From Methylococcaceae bacterium (GTDB lineage Bacteria > Pseudomonadota > Gammaproteobacteria > Methylococcales > Methylomonadaceae): a stretch of DNA of 64,000 nucleotides. The stretch covers positions 62,001 through 126,000 of the forward strand of contig JABFSH010000021.1 of assembly GCA_013140705.1 (NCBI GenBank). Direction: 5' to 3'. Below, piece after piece: positions 20,286-31,194 of this stretch. Position numbers and translations under genes: made by a program. Under the pieces are notes generated by a model that saw only the letters and a program-made list of their open reading frames with translations, was not told the DNA's origin and searched no databases. Every line of letters starts with the position of its first letter. Within the stretch, counting starts at the first letter, position 1.

Positions 20286-20678
20286 TTAACTTTGCTCCCA
20301 AGGTAAGCCATGAAAACGCCAGCCACCTAAATTGCCGCGATGCTTGTTGCCATCCAGAGGCCCTTCAAAACCGTTATCGATATTGATCAGCAGTTGATAA
20401 CCTGCCTCTTCCAGTACTTTTGCTGCATCCAGGGAACGTTGACCACTACGACAAAGAAGCAGAATTGGCGCCTTGATATCCGGCACTACCTTTTTTACTT
20501 CCGAGACAAATCTGGCATTGACCTGCCAGTCCGGAAACTCCTTCCAAGGGATATGAATGGCATCTGGAGGATGTCCGACAAAGGAATGTTCGACTTTTGT
20601 TCGGACATCTATCATTATGGCATCAGAATTCTGTTGCAATAATTCCCATGCCTGAATCGGATCTAAATTTTCTATCAT
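20286..20678 (-). CDS. Single-domain rhodanese-like protein
   Basis: 130 residues with one rhodanese fold. The active-site loop is CRSGQR (about 75-80) in LLLCRSGQRSLDAAKVL, and the substrate Asp/Arg region is MIDVRTKVEHSFVGHP. The cysteine would carry persulfide sulfur. It lies 8 bases after a methyltransferase gene that itself overlaps a LysR gene, so the three probably form one transcript. Sulfur acceptor unknown. Confidence 0.88.
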   Translation of the reverse strand: MIENLDPIQAWELLQQNSDAIMIDVRTKVEHSFVGHPPDAIHIPWKEFPDWQVNARFVSEVKKVVPDIKAPILLLCRSGQRSLDAAKVLEEAGYQLLINIDNGFEGPLDGNKHRGNLGGWRFHGLPWEQS

Positions 20679-20686
20679 CTCAATAA

Positions 20687-21274
20687 CTAATCAATATTTT
20701 GACCGATAAACTGCATTTCATTTCTTATACCTTTTTGCAGATTGCCGCATAAACTGTTTTCGCGATAAAAAATGACAGCCAGTGGCGAAAATAGACGCAG
20801 AATTTCATTTCTTTCCAGCAAAAATGCCGGATTAGTAGGCCCGACCCGCCCTATTTTTTCCACGGTAAAGGTTTGATAAAAAAGCAAACCACCGGGTTTA
20901 AGTGCGTCTATTATCGCATCACTTAAGGTTCGGTCAAGAAATCGGCTAACCGCAATGATATTGTAACTGCATTTTGGCAGACTAAGACGAGTGATATTAT
21001 GTTGGCAGGCGTTGATATTCAGGCCTTCGCGTTTAGCATAAGCCAACACCCATTCTATGGCTATTGACGATATATCCCAGGCAGTGACCGCCAATCCCTG
21101 TTGTGCCAGAAAAATCGCATTTCCACCCAGTCCGCAAGCCAGATCCAGAGCCGTTCCTGTTTCAGGCAACAAATGGGCATTTTCGATTAAAACGTCTGCA
21201 GCTTGAGCAGGCTCCGTTTTTGTCTGACTGTAAATATAATTCCATTTGCTACCCAGCAAATCCTCTTCATTCAT
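20687..21274 (-). CDS. SAM-dependent methyltransferase (TehB-like)
   Basis: 195 residues with class I motif I ALDLACGLGGNA (about 38-49), motif II acidic AWDISS (about 65-70) and motif IV-like NIIAVSRFLDR. Close in layout to TehB/thiopurine methyltransferases that act on small molecules. The start overlaps the end of the lysR gene by 8 bases. Substrate not predictable. Confidence 0.82.
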   Translation of the reverse strand: MNEEDLLGSKWNYIYSQTKTEPAQAADVLIENAHLLPETGTALDLACGLGGNAIFLAQQGLAVTAWDISSIAIEWVLAYAKREGLNINACQHNITRLSLPKCSYNIIAVSRFLDRTLSDAIIDALKPGGLLFYQTFTVEKIGRVGPTNPAFLLERNEILRLFSPLAVIFYRENSLCGNLQKGIRNEMQFIGQNID

Positions 21275-22175
21275 TGCTTGATATGCTGACTCGAGGCCCC
21301 AGCCATTCTTGTAAAAAATCGATGAAGCTTCTTACTTTCGCGGACAAATATTTACGGTGCGGGTAGACGGCATGAATATCAAGCGGCGGTAAAGAATAAT
21401 TTTCCAGTACCACTTTTAACGCCCCCTTCTCAATGTCGCTGCCGACAACATAAATGGGCAACATGACAAGCCCAAGACCGTTGATTGCTGCAATACGAAT
21501 CGTATGAGCCGCATTGGACTGCATGCGACCGGACACGTTGATAATTTTTACACCCGCTTCATTTTTGAATTGCCATTTATTTCTTGGTGCAATTGCCCAG
21601 TTGACCAAACAACTATGATTAACCAAATCCTCTGGCGCCTGAGGAATACCGTTTGCCTCAAGATACTCTGGAGAGCCACAGACAACCAATGACGAACTGG
21701 CCAACTTTCGTGCCACCATACTGGTATCATCCATCGCACCTAAAAAAATAGCCAGGTCAATGCCCTCATCAATCAAATCGCCGGGACTGCCTTGCAATAT
21801 CATGTCAATCGTTAAGTCCGGATGCAGTTTTAAAAACTCGGCAACGGCCCGCGCAATATGTGTAGCCCCGATAACGGGTGGCGCGCTGATTTTCAATAAT
21901 CCGCGTGGCTCCGTTTGAAGGTGAGTGACTGCTGCCTCCATCTCTTCTACATCCAGCAACACTTGCTGACAGCGCTCAAGATAAGATGCTCCGACATCGG
22001 TCAGGCTTAAACTACGTGTAGTCCGGTTAAACAATCGTGTTCCCAAACTCCCCTCAAGCTGCATGATATGCTTGGTGGCCATGGCTCTGGAGATACCTAA
22101 TTCGCGCGCACCGCTGGCAAAGCTCCCGCCTTTTGCCACGCGAACAAAAACATTCATACTGGTTAATTTATCCAC
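21267..22175 (-). CDS. LysR-family transcriptional regulator
   Basis: 302 residues: an N-terminal winged helix-turn-helix (about 3-62, with ASGARELGISRAMATKHIMQLE) and a periplasmic-binding-like effector domain (about 90-295). It resembles the large CrgA/DmlR-type subgroup. It heads an apparent unit with the methyltransferase and rhodanese genes rather than lying divergent to them. Effector unknown. Confidence 0.92.
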   Translation of the reverse strand: MDKLTSMNVFVRVAKGGSFASGARELGISRAMATKHIMQLEGSLGTRLFNRTTRSLSLTDVGASYLERCQQVLLDVEEMEAAVTHLQTEPRGLLKISAPPVIGATHIARAVAEFLKLHPDLTIDMILQGSPGDLIDEGIDLAIFLGAMDDTSMVARKLASSSLVVCGSPEYLEANGIPQAPEDLVNHSCLVNWAIAPRNKWQFKNEAGVKIINVSGRMQSNAAHTIRIAAINGLGLVMLPIYVVGSDIEKGALKVVLENYSLPPLDIHAVYPHRKYLSAKVRSFIDFLQEWLGPRVSISSNE

Positions 22176-22373
22176 TTGAACCCGTTCATAAAATGAAATT
22201 ATTGGTTAATTGTTATCGGTACGATTTTATTTTCCAGTATAGTTTGGTTTGTACTGCCTGTTTATTTCGACTGCGATAATTAACGATTTCCAGTTAAAAT
22301 TTCAGTTAACGCTAAAAAAACGTCTTATTTTATTCAATCTGTTATATATAAAACCGTAAGCAACCAAGTAAGG

Positions 22374-22832
22374 TCAATCTTTTTCATGATTGCTAAAGAT
22401 TTCAACCCGATGATCACGATCGAAACTAACCACATCATAAGGATCTTTACCACCCATTTCCATGCCGGGCGTGCCTTTGGGCATACCCGGCACTGAAATG
22501 CCAGTCACTTTGGGTTTGGCTTTTAAAAAAGTTAAGATGTCTTTTGCAGGAACATGGCCTTCCACGACATAACCATCGACAATTGCCGTGTGGCAGGAAG
22601 CCATTTCTTGAGGAACACCATATTTATCTTTTATCGATTGCACATTGTCGGTAACAATTGCGTGAATATTAAAGTTATTTTGCTTTAAATGAGCAATCCA
22701 TTTTTCGCAACATCCACAAGTCGGACTCCGATAAACCACTATATCCGGTTTATCGGTCTCAGTTTTGCTGGCCCCTACTCCAGTACTCATACTGAACAAA
22801 CCGATAATAAAAATAGCATTTAATCGCTTCAT
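22374..22832 (-). CDS. DUF411 metal-binding protein, exported
   Basis: 152 residues from ATG 22832, preceded by GAGGAG; the longer frame would run into hemE. An N-terminal signal peptide (MKRLNAIFIIGLFSMSTGVGA) is followed by the DUF411 core. The CxxCC motif is in SPTCGCCEKW, with a further Cys/His in MASCHTAIVDGYVVEGHVP and a Met-rich GMPKGTPGMEMGG segment. Such proteins are associated with copper handling in the periplasm. Immediately downstream of hemE. The copper role is family-based inference. Confidence 0.85.
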   Translation of the reverse strand: MKRLNAIFIIGLFSMSTGVGASKTETDKPDIVVYRSPTCGCCEKWIAHLKQNNFNIHAIVTDNVQSIKDKYGVPQEMASCHTAIVDGYVVEGHVPAKDILTFLKAKPKVTGISVPGMPKGTPGMEMGGKDPYDVVSFDRDHRVEIFSNHEKD

Positions 22833-22848
22833 AATTTTAACTCCTCGA

Positions 22849-23910
22849 TTAATGATAGTCTGGACTGTATTGTCGAACGGCATCCACCATGGCTTTTACA
22901 TGATCCGGATTGATATCCGGCAATATACCATGTCCCAAATTGAAGACATGACCAGAACCAGAACCGTATTTCTGCAGGATGGTCTTTACTTTTTCAGTAA
23001 TAATTTCCGGCTGGGCATATAAGGAAACCGGATCCATGTTGCCTTGCAAAGCAACCTGTCGACCAACTCTGCTACGCGCATAACCAATATCTGTCTGCCA
23101 ATCCAGGCCCAGCGCATCATAACCAGCCTCTGCCATGGTTTCCAGCCACTGTCCGCCACCCTTTGTAAAAAGAATAGTCGGGATTGTTTGGCCTTCTACA
23201 TTCGTATTCAATAATGCGCGTACCTGCTTTGCATAGTACAACGAAAACTCCAGATAATCTTCGGTCGTCAGCATGCCGCCCCAGGTATCAAATACCATGA
23301 CCGCTTGAGCCCCTGCTTCAATTTGCGCATTCAAGTAAACGGCAACAGCTTGCGCCAATTTGTCCAGCATGACATGCAGCAACAATGGCTCATTAAACAT
23401 AAGGCTTTTGATTTTCTGAAAGCTCTTGCTGCTACCGCCTTCAACCATGTATGTCGCCAACGTCCAGGGGCTCCCTGAAAAACCGATGAGGGGAACGTTT
23501 CCTTCCAATGTGTTCCTTATCATCCGAACCGCATCGATCACATATCTCAAATCGATAGTCGGATCTGGTATCGCTAATGTTTGAATATCATGAGCCGTTC
23601 TAATTGGCTTTTTAAATTTTGGCCCTTCACCCTCGGTAAAATAAAGACCCAAGCCCATGGCATCAGGAATGGTCAGGATATCTGAAAATAAGATGGCTGC
23701 ATCAAAATTAAAACGCCGTAAGGGCTGTAGTGTCACCTCGCAGGCTAATTCGGGATTGGTGCAGAGATTCATAAAACTGCCGGCTTGCTCCCTGACCGCT
23801 CGATATTCTGGCAAATACCTTCCTGCCTGACGCATCATCCAAATAGGTGTTCGATCGACAGGCTGTCTTAAAAGCGCTTTAATAAAGGTATCGTTTTTTA
23901 GTGTGGTCAT
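22849..23910 (-). CDS. hemE: Uroporphyrinogen decarboxylase HemE
   Basis: 353 residues with the signature [18 protein letters not shown] (20-37), the catalytic Asp in [12 protein letters not shown], and [17 protein letters not shown]. Converts uroporphyrinogen III to coproporphyrinogen III in haem synthesis. Sits 37 bases after damX and may be the distal gene of the aroK-aroB-damX transcript. Confidence 0.97.
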   Translation of the reverse strand: MTTLKNDTFIKALLRQPVDRTPIWMMRQAGRYLPEYRAVREQAGSFMNLCTNPELACEVTLQPLRRFNFDAAILFSDILTIPDAMGLGLYFTEGEGPKFKKPIRTAHDIQTLAIPDPTIDLRYVIDAVRMIRNTLEGNVPLIGFSGSPWTLATYMVEGGSSKSFQKIKSLMFNEPLLLHVMLDKLAQAVAVYLNAQIEAGAQAVMVFDTWGGMLTTEDYLEFSLYYAKQVRALLNTNVEGQTIPTILFTKGGGQWLETMAEAGYDALGLDWQTDIGYARSRVGRQVALQGNMDPVSLYAQPEIITEKVKTILQKYGSGSGHVFNLGHGILPDINPDHVKAMVDAVRQYSPDYH

Positions 23911-23947
23911 AAGTCGGTTAATTTAATTTCAGCGGATTGACTCAACA

Positions 23948-25465
23948 TTATTTAATCGAGCCAAATTTTCGGGCATAAGATTGACGGAATTCCGGTGGCA
24001 AGGTTTGTCTGGCTTTGTTCGCCAAAGCCGCACTGGCGTAGGATCCATAGAGTAATAGAAACTTCTCTCTACCATTCGCCGATACCGTTTTTACATACGA
24101 CAAAATTCGACCCGAGGCTTTATGCTTTTTTATAATGTCCTTCACGGCTTGTTCTTTAGTTAAAACCATCACCTGTAAGGTGAAGTTTTCTGGCGGTTGT
24201 GCTTCAACAGGGACATTGTCCGCATCATTCGGCAAAGCCTCATCTTCTGAGTCCAATACAGCTTCAGTCGCTTGTAAGGTCGACTGCTGGCCGCCTTGCA
24301 GCTTATCCGTAGTAGTAGGAGGTTTAATGCCGGCAGGAACTTCTTCAGCAACGTTGCCGAGCGGATTTTGATCTTGTATCAGTTTATCCTTTACCTCAAT
24401 TCCGTTATCCGCTGGTTTTTTGTTAGTCATACTGACCGAATCAACTGAAACAGAATCGTTACCTACTGCACCATCGCTCAGATTAATTTCATCAGGGGTT
24501 TTACTGACCCGCCTTTCAGGTAGGACTTTCTCCTTCGTTTCCTGAGCGATTTGCTCATTTAGAAAAAATGGTTGAGACAAGTTTGATGGCAAATCAGCCG
24601 ATTTTATTTCTGCAATTTTCTGATCAGACTTAGCGACTACCTGCTTTTCTGTTTCGGCAGTGTAAGATGCAGTCAGCCATTGAATGGCAAGAGCTGCCGC
24701 GACCAGAACTGCAACGGCTAAAGCCAGAAATACTGTCGGATTCTGGGTTCGTCGGGAGATTGCTAATCCAGGCAATGCGGAAATTATTCTCCCTGGTATG
24801 CCATGAGTTTCTCGATAAATACTGGCGACAAGATGATCATTTATGGAATTAAACGTTATTTGTGAAAACGGTTTTGCAGCCAGTTGGTGCAGAAAAATGC
24901 CACATTGATTTTCAGATAATGGGGGAATTTCAATAAAATGACAATCATCAATCACGCGATCCGTTCTGTTTTTTAAATACAGATCATCATGAGTCAAAAC
25001 AAAAATCAGCCTTATAGCCGGATTGCCAACAGCATAGTGGATAAGCGTCGTAATTAAACCCGGAACCAAACCGCCCGCATCATCAATTATTAAAATGATT
25101 TTTTTATTTTGGCGTTCATACTGCTCAAAAGCCACCGACAAGGATCTACCGGATGTGGGCTTGCCCTGATTCAGGACAACAGCGATTTGTTCAAGAATTT
25201 TTTCGAAACTCAGTTCGCTGTCACCGGCAATATAACAATAAATCCATTGACTAACCTTACGCTCCTGTAAAACATTAAGTAATGTGGTCTTACCAATTCC
25301 TTTTGGCCCACACACGACAAGCGACTGCGTCAAATTGGCAAGCAAATGCATCAGTAAATCAAGCTTTTGGGTTCTCTCCTGCGTGATTAACGATTGATTA
25401 GCCGTATTATCTTGATTATGCGAGGTTTTTCTCACATGATAGGTTAGTGTTTCATTTTCTGCCAT
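23948..25465 (-). CDS. damX: DamX-type AAA ATPase/SPOR-domain protein
   Basis: 505 residues: an N-terminal AAA-type ATPase with P-loop GPKGIGKT (53-60), then a membrane helix (about 243-262), a long Pro/Asp/Glu-rich periplasmic linker (about 265-420), and a C-terminal SPOR domain (about 425-505) that binds denuded peptidoglycan at the septum. The position directly behind aroK-aroB is diagnostic for damX. Its start overlaps the end of aroB by 14 bases. Function: cell division accessory protein in the inner membrane. Confidence 0.9.
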   Translation of the reverse strand: MAENETLTYHVRKTSHNQDNTANQSLITQERTQKLDLLMHLLANLTQSLVVCGPKGIGKTTLLNVLQERKVSQWIYCYIAGDSELSFEKILEQIAVVLNQGKPTSGRSLSVAFEQYERQNKKIILIIDDAGGLVPGLITTLIHYAVGNPAIRLIFVLTHDDLYLKNRTDRVIDDCHFIEIPPLSENQCGIFLHQLAAKPFSQITFNSINDHLVASIYRETHGIPGRIISALPGLAISRRTQNPTVFLALAVAVLVAAALAIQWLTASYTAETEKQVVAKSDQKIAEIKSADLPSNLSQPFFLNEQIAQETKEKVLPERRVSKTPDEINLSDGAVGNDSVSVDSVSMTNKKPADNGIEVKDKLIQDQNPLGNVAEEVPAGIKPPTTTDKLQGGQQSTLQATEAVLDSEDEALPNDADNVPVEAQPPENFTLQVMVLTKEQAVKDIIKKHKASGRILSYVKTVSANGREKFLLLYGSYASAALANKARQTLPPEFRQSYARKFGSIK

Positions 25466-26534
25466 AACATCTAAGCGTCATTTCCAATAGATCTTGATTT
25501 GCTTTCATGGGCAAAGTTGCTCTACCTATTTGCTCCAAAAGAATCAGCCTGATTTTGCCCTCACTATTTTTTTTGTCAACCGACATCAATTCCAGAAACC
25601 TTTCTGCATCCAATTCTTCAGGGGGATTGACCGGCAATTTCGCTTTTTTGAATAGCGTAATAATTCTTTCCACATCAGCATCTGTTAGCCAGCCCTTCCT
25701 TCTGGAAAGATCCGCCGCCTGACAAGTTCCTATGGCAACAGCTTCGCCATGCAAATACTTTCCATAGCCTGCTCCCGTTTCTATGGCATGGCCAAACGTG
25801 TGTCCTAAATTCAATGTTGCTCTAATCCCGGTTTCAGTCTCATCTTCTGAAACTACTTCAGCCTTATTAATGCAGGAACGCTCAATGGCAAACGCCAAGG
25901 CTTGCTTATCCCTGTTCAACAAAGCTTCAATATTCTGTTCCAGCCAGGTAAAAAATTCTGCATCCCGTATCAAACCGTATTTGATAACTTCTGCGAGACC
26001 TGCCGATAATTGCCGATCATCCAGAGTATCCAGAACATCGGCATCCGCAATAACGCATTGAGGCTGATAAAAAGCGCCAATCATGTTTTTACCCAGCGGA
26101 TGATTGACACCCGTTTTTCCGCCTACTGATGAATCTACTTGCGCTAGCAGTGTTGTCGGGATTTGCAGAAAAGGCATGCCACGCTGATAACATGCAGCGG
26201 CAAAGCCTCCCATATCACCGATAACACCGCCACCCAAGGCAATGAGTGTTGCGTTACGTCCAAATCTGCTGGATAGCAATTTATCAAAAACTTTGGTGAC
26301 AACCTCTAAAGTCTTGAATTGCTCTCCGTCGGGTAATACGACCTGCTCACAATTATACTCGTGCAAACAGTTTAATACGGAAGTCAAATACAACGGCGCT
26401 ATGGTCTCATTTGTCACCAATAGCACTTGATTGGATTTAATGTGCGGGCTATATAAATCCGCATGACTAATCAGGCCAGACCCAATGTAGATGGGGTAAC
26501 TGCGGTTACCTAATGCTACCTGTAAGTTAATCAT
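25452..26534 (-). CDS. aroB: 3-dehydroquinate synthase AroB
   Basis: 360 residues with the NAD-binding [19 protein letters not shown] segment, the substrate residues [14 protein letters not shown], and metal ligands in [19 protein letters not shown] and LHGEAVAIG. Second step of the shikimate pathway. Overlaps aroK by 8 bases. Confidence 0.98.
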   Translation of the reverse strand: MINLQVALGNRSYPIYIGSGLISHADLYSPHIKSNQVLLVTNETIAPLYLTSVLNCLHEYNCEQVVLPDGEQFKTLEVVTKVFDKLLSSRFGRNATLIALGGGVIGDMGGFAAACYQRGMPFLQIPTTLLAQVDSSVGGKTGVNHPLGKNMIGAFYQPQCVIADADVLDTLDDRQLSAGLAEVIKYGLIRDAEFFTWLEQNIEALLNRDKQALAFAIERSCINKAEVVSEDETETGIRATLNLGHTFGHAIETGAGYGKYLHGEAVAIGTCQAADLSRRKGWLTDADVERIITLFKKAKLPVNPPEELDAERFLELMSVDKKNSEGKIRLILLEQIGRATLPMKANQDLLEMTLRCYGRK

Positions 26535-27063
26535 TGCTGTGGCCTGTCACTGATCTGAATTCAGTCAGTATATGGCTTGCTACCACCTTACTTGGTAAAA
26601 CTCCGGTGTCTATCTGGAAATCGGCACAGGATATATAGAGTGGTTCTCGCTGTACAAATAAACTTTCTATCTTTCCTCTGGGGTTTTCCGTTTTCAATAA
26701 GGGGCGTTGGGTATCTCTTCTTGTGCGTTCCAGAATCCTGTCCACCGAGCATTTCAAATAAACAACAAAGCCATTCTCTTTTAAAAGCTTGCGATTATCT
26801 TCCCGCAATATGGCGCCACCACCTGTTGCCATAACAATACCGTTTATTTTTGTCAGTTGCAGAATCATTTTCTGTTCGCGATCTCTAAAGCCTTCCTCGC
26901 CTTCAAATTCAAAAATGGTAGGTATATCAACGCCTGTACTCTCTTCAATGGCTTTATCACTGTCGTAAAAGGGCACTGCCAGTGCTTTAGCCAGCAATCG
27001 ACCAATAGTCGTTTTTCCTGCCCCCATAAGGCCAATTAAATAGATATTCTCTGATTGCGTCAC
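26527..27063 (-). CDS. aroK: Shikimate kinase AroK
   Basis: 178 residues with P-loop GLMGAGKT (11-18), the shikimate-binding DSDKAIEE and GGGAILRE segments, and the LID Arg in RPLL. Phosphorylates shikimate at O3. Separated from pilQ by an intrinsic terminator, so it probably has its own promoter. Confidence 0.97.
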   Translation of the reverse strand: MTQSENIYLIGLMGAGKTTIGRLLAKALAVPFYDSDKAIEESTGVDIPTIFEFEGEEGFRDREQKMILQLTKINGIVMATGGGAILREDNRKLLKENGFVVYLKCSVDRILERTRRDTQRPLLKTENPRGKIESLFVQREPLYISCADFQIDTGVLPSKVVASHILTEFRSVTGHSND

Positions 27064-27093
27064 GAATTGTTTCTGTAAAAGATTTAAAGCATT

Positions 27094-27121
27094 AAAAAAG
27101 GGGGCATTATGCCCCCTTTTT
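27094..27121 (-). terminator. Rho-independent terminator after pilQ
   Basis: GGGGGCA-TTAT-TGCCCCC-type stem with A-tract on one side and T-tract on the other, so it can act on both strands; on the minus strand it separates pilMNOPQ from aroKB-damX. Confidence 0.9.
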
Positions 27122-27138
27122 GCTCCAAGTAGAAGTGA

Positions 27139-29421
27139 TCAATTATTGGCTAGAGCAGCCTTAACAATTTTTGGGGTAATAAAAATTAACAGTTCCGATT
27201 TTTTATCCTCGGTGAAATTTCTTTTAAACAAGAATCCTATACCCGGCAAATCGGCAAAGAAAGGAACCTTGTTGGTGTTATTGCTTTGTCTTCCTTCAAA
27301 GACGCCGCCCAACACCACCGTTTCTCCATCCATGACATGAACATTGGTTTCAAGTTGTCTCGTATCAATAGGCGGAAGACTATTATCTGTAAGCGGTGGC
27401 AGAGGAGCATCTTTGGTCACCTTTAAAGCCATGACCACACTACCGCTCGGAGTAATTTGCGGTGTCACATCCAGCTGTAATACCGCATCTACCAATTGAG
27501 TCGTAGGGCCAGATTGGGGACTTGAGACTTGGTAAGCTATTTGTGTTCCCTGTTTTATAGTTGCCTTACAACGGTCGGATGTCATCACTCTGGGATTGGA
27601 TACCAGCTCACCTAGCCCCTGATCCTGCAGTGCAGATATTTCAAGGTTAAGCACATAATCGGCTCCCCTAGCCAAGGTCATGCCTAAAGCTCCATATGGA
27701 TTGGATTTAGTGGCAAGATTTACAAGCTGATCAGTTACAATTTGCGTTCCGGCCGTAGTGGTTCGAGTGCCGGCACCACCAATAGCATAATCACTACCTT
27801 GTTTTGCCACCCCAAACCGCACGCCAAGTTCTCTCGCAAAATCATTATTTGCGGAAACTATTCTTGACTCTATCATCACTTGACGAACCGGCACGTCCAG
27901 TGAGCGAATCAACTTTTTCATTTCCTCCAGCCGTTTGGGTGTTTCACGCACGATCAATGTGTTGGTTCTTGCATCAACCACCGCTGAGCCCCGAGATGAA
28001 AGCAACGCAAATTGATCATTCTTGGTTATTGAGCTATTGGTCTGAGCAGATTGATTTTGACCCGTAGATTGATATTGAGTCTGGGGCTGTTGACTTTGAA
28101 ATTGGCTCATGCCCTGGTTTATTTGTGCCTGCCCGGCTGATGTAGAACCGGATGAATTAGTTGTTCCACAAGTACCAAATGCCCCTGAGTCGTTACCTCT
28201 GAATAAATTCCTGAAATTTTCAGCTCTGGCATAATTAATCTTGATGTATTCAGTGGACAACGGCTCCAATTGCTCCACTACTGCTTCAGTTGCCTGCTGC
28301 TTTTCCTTATAGTCCTTGATCTTGCCTACCGGTGCAATCATCGTGATATTGTCGGACTCAAATTTCTCCAGACCCTTGGACATCATGATAAAGTTTAATG
28401 CCTCATCCCAGGGAACATCATCCAGTTTTAAGGTCACATTTCCGGTCACTTCATCGCCGGCCACAATGTTTTGTCCGGTAAATTCAGCCAGAATGGCAAT
28501 AACACTGCGTATCTCAATATCCTGAAAATTCAAAGATAATCGATCCTGTGTGCTAGGCCGCTTACTTTCAAGTATTTCCTTTTCCATGGGCGTTAAAGCT
28601 CGAAACTCCACTGTTAACAAGCCTTCGGATTGAAACAGCGAGTAATCATACAGGTTGTTTTGCATCTCAACCGTTACGGTTGTCCCCTGGCTACTTGATG
28701 CAGTATCAATAAACTTAACAGGAGTTGCAAACTCTGTGACATCCAGTCGTTTTGACAGATTTTCCTGCAGACGCGTATTGAGAAAACTGATGACAACTTT
28801 TCCACCTTCCTCCTTGGAATTAACTATTGTGTTGGGATTGGCTAAAGAAACCAATATTCGTCCTTCACCGTTCTCCCCTCGTTTAAAATCGAATCCGCTA
28901 ATAGTTTGCTCAGGCATTAATGAAGCCGATGCCGGAAAAGGTTTTCTAACCGTAACAGATGGGGAAGCAGTCTGTGCAACGGGCGTTATGGCGTTCTCAT
29001 TGTTTAAAGAAAGTATGACTTTATTGTCAACAATTTTGGTTTGATAAGGCGTTGATTCCAGCAAATTAACTATGACGCGAACTCTGTCTGGGGCTTCAGC
29101 GACGTAAATACTACTTACAGCGCCTTGGTTAACAGGGTACATTTTTTTAGGCATACTGTTTTTCACACCAGGGAAATCAAGGGCAATGCGCGCTGGGTTA
29201 TCAGTATGAAATATTTTTGGTGTTGCTGCAGTTCCATTCAATTCCAATTCGATTTGCAATTTACCACCCGCAAGCGCGGCAACATCAATCCCAGTCAATG
29301 CCAAGTCACTGGCCTGCAAGGATGCCGACTGGACTAACAGGACCAGCAAGCTAAGACCAATGCGCGAAATGAGTGACTGTCCGATTTTATTCAACATCAT
29401 GCAACCTTGTTTGTTAACCAT
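27139..29421 (-). CDS. pilQ: Type IV pilus secretin PilQ
   Basis: 760 residues. A signal peptide is followed by two AMIN domains (about 40-270, peptidoglycan binding), a secretin/TonB N-terminal domain (about 300-370), an N1 domain (about 390-520) and the secretin barrel (about 540-755, with VPFFADLPGIGFLFK). It forms the outer-membrane gate of the type IV pilus. ATG 29421 has GGGG upstream. A Gln/Ser-rich insert of roughly 50 residues interrupts the N1 domain (around 425-480), with the run QSQQPQTQYQSTGQNQ. Last gene of pilMNOPQ. Confidence 0.96.
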   Translation of the reverse strand: MVNKQGCMMLNKIGQSLISRIGLSLLVLLVQSASLQASDLALTGIDVAALAGGKLQIELELNGTAATPKIFHTDNPARIALDFPGVKNSMPKKMYPVNQGAVSSIYVAEAPDRVRVIVNLLESTPYQTKIVDNKVILSLNNENAITPVAQTASPSVTVRKPFPASASLMPEQTISGFDFKRGENGEGRILVSLANPNTIVNSKEEGGKVVISFLNTRLQENLSKRLDVTEFATPVKFIDTASSSQGTTVTVEMQNNLYDYSLFQSEGLLTVEFRALTPMEKEILESKRPSTQDRLSLNFQDIEIRSVIAILAEFTGQNIVAGDEVTGNVTLKLDDVPWDEALNFIMMSKGLEKFESDNITMIAPVGKIKDYKEKQQATEAVVEQLEPLSTEYIKINYARAENFRNLFRGNDSGAFGTCGTTNSSGSTSAGQAQINQGMSQFQSQQPQTQYQSTGQNQSAQTNSSITKNDQFALLSSRGSAVVDARTNTLIVRETPKRLEEMKKLIRSLDVPVRQVMIESRIVSANNDFARELGVRFGVAKQGSDYAIGGAGTRTTTAGTQIVTDQLVNLATKSNPYGALGMTLARGADYVLNLEISALQDQGLGELVSNPRVMTSDRCKATIKQGTQIAYQVSSPQSGPTTQLVDAVLQLDVTPQITPSGSVVMALKVTKDAPLPPLTDNSLPPIDTRQLETNVHVMDGETVVLGGVFEGRQSNNTNKVPFFADLPGIGFLFKRNFTEDKKSELLIFITPKIVKAALANN

Positions 29422-29436
29422 TTTTTATCCCCACAA

Positions 29437-29997
29437 TCACTCTGTCAAAGCTAATGAAGTTTGCTGTTCACGCCATGTTCCGGGCTTATCAGGAATTATC
29501 TCCATCAATTCAATTTTATCAGTGACAATCCGTATGATTTTTCCATGATTTTTGCCCATGTAATTACCCACCTGAACGCGATGAATTGTGCCATCACTTG
29601 CCTTTATCAGCCCCCATAAACTTGACTTCATAACCACAGTTCCAACCATCCTTAAGCCATCTAGTGGAAATGCCTCCAACTCTTCTTTTCGTCGAGTAGG
29701 GTCCGGCTTTATGCCGTTAATTTTTGATCCATCGGGAATATCTGCCTGCTCTGGCAACTCTAAAGGCTTGAACGGATCGCGTAATCCTTCCGGTTTGAAA
29801 ATAAATGGCTCGATCACTTTTATTTCAGGTAATGCCTCAATTGGCCCCTTAGGCCTTAACTTCACCGCTGATATGTAATGATTCAAATCAGAGTAATCTT
29901 CGTTACTACATCCAACAATTGTTGCCACAAAAAGTACAATGAGTTGTCGTCTGCGGGATAAGCTTGAAACAAGTCCCGGGAATGTTAATTTACCCAT
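29437..29997 (-). CDS. pilP: Type IV pilus lipoprotein PilP
   Basis: 186 residues. The N-terminal signal ends in the lipobox TIVGC (Cys about 30). The C-terminal half (about 105-180) is the PilP beta domain, GLRMVGTVVMKSSLWGLIK, that docks PilNO to PilQ. Its start shares one base with pilO's stop. Confidence 0.94.
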   Translation of the reverse strand: MGKLTFPGLVSSLSRRRQLIVLFVATIVGCSNEDYSDLNHYISAVKLRPKGPIEALPEIKVIEPFIFKPEGLRDPFKPLELPEQADIPDGSKINGIKPDPTRRKEELEAFPLDGLRMVGTVVMKSSLWGLIKASDGTIHRVQVGNYMGKNHGKIIRIVTDKIELMEIIPDKPGTWREQQTSLALTE

Positions 29998-30623
29998 TAT
30001 TTTCTACTCCTTTTCTTTTTTGCTCCTGAGCCCGCAGCATCCGTTTTTGACCCTTCATTATAAGTCTTTACCATTGCGGTCATTAACATAACCCCAGACT
30101 TATCTTTATTCTGCGGCACAATATTGACGTCATGCACGGTAACAATCCTCGGTAACGAGGCTAGACCACTAACGAACAAACCGAGTTCTTCGTATTTACC
30201 CCGGACCTGAATATTGATCGGTAATTCTGAGTAAAAATCTTTAACTATGGGAGCTGCTGGCTTAAACAACTTAAATTCCAATCCACTAGCCAATCCAGTT
30301 TGTGAAATATCAACCAGTAAGCTAGCAACCTCTTCTTCTGTCGGCATTTGTCTGATCATTTCATCCAACGATGCTTCGATCAGTGCTAGTTGTTCTTTGT
30401 AATCCTGAAGATTAACAGCCTTCTTTTGCTTAGTTTCAAACAGTAATTTCAGTTCGGGTTCTTTTTTCTCGGTAGCTTCTAGTTCGTCAAGCTGAGGGAG
30501 AGTATCCAAATAGACGCAGCCACCCGCAATGACCAGACATACAAGTGAAATTACCAAAACTTTGGCTGGTAATGGCCATGTCCCTGCTGCATTGATATCC
30601 CAGTTAATTTCGGACAGATTCAT
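29997..30623 (-). CDS. pilO: Type IV pilus alignment protein PilO
   Basis: 208 residues from ATG 30623, chosen because GGAG lies 7 bases upstream and the protein then starts MNLSEINWD as in the family. It has a membrane helix (about 20-40), a coiled coil (about 60-95) and a ferredoxin-like domain. It dimerises with PilN. Overlaps the end of pilN by 20 bases. The open frame extends to 30686 without a better start. Confidence 0.93.
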   Translation of the reverse strand: MNLSEINWDINAAGTWPLPAKVLVISLVCLVIAGGCVYLDTLPQLDELEATEKKEPELKLLFETKQKKAVNLQDYKEQLALIEASLDEMIRQMPTEEEVASLLVDISQTGLASGLEFKLFKPAAPIVKDFYSELPINIQVRGKYEELGLFVSGLASLPRIVTVHDVNIVPQNKDKSGVMLMTAMVKTYNEGSKTDAAGSGAKKKRSRK

Positions 30624-31194
30624 GAGCAGCTCCATTTTCAGATCCAGGATGATCTTTGTCTTGTTTTGCATGCAGAGTGAAATCACTCAATTCATCGGGG
30701 ACTGATTTCTCCGGAGACTGAATAATATTCAACGTAGGCAGATCTAGCCACGGAGATGCATCTATGGCTCTCATAAAAGCAGATACACGAGCATTTGATT
30801 GCGATTTTCCTTCAAATGTAAGATCAGAACCGACCTGGGTAATTTTCGTCAAAAAAACTCCATCGGGCGTCGATTTAGGAATTTCATCGAATAAATGTAC
30901 AATTTCGGGTCGACTTTCCTGTAATTTTTGAATCAAATCAATTTTTGCCAACAATTTTCTTTTTTTATCTTCAATCGTTTTTATTTCCACGATTTTCTTA
31001 TCTAATAGCGCAATTTCATCCTGTAAAATTTTATTCCTTTGTTCCTGATATACTTTTTGACCATTGATGTACGCATGCACCAATCCAACCATACCTAGAG
31101 TGACCATAGCCGAAAAACCAAGTGCTGCTAAAAAATTCTGCTTTTTTTGTTTACGAAGCTCTTCACGCCAAGGTAGTAAATTAATTTTAGCCAT
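30604..31194 (-). CDS. pilN: Type IV pilus assembly protein PilN
   Basis: 196 residues: the short cytoplasmic motif INLLPWREE (4-12) that binds PilM, a membrane helix (about 22-44), a coiled coil (about 50-95) and a ferredoxin-like domain. Part of the inner-membrane alignment complex. Starts on the base where pilM ends. Confidence 0.96.
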   Translation of the reverse strand: MAKINLLPWREELRKQKKQNFLAALGFSAMVTLGMVGLVHAYINGQKVYQEQRNKILQDEIALLDKKIVEIKTIEDKKRKLLAKIDLIQKLQESRPEIVHLFDEIPKSTPDGVFLTKITQVGSDLTFEGKSQSNARVSAFMRAIDASPWLDLPTLNIIQSPEKSVPDELSDFTLHAKQDKDHPGSENGAAHESVRN

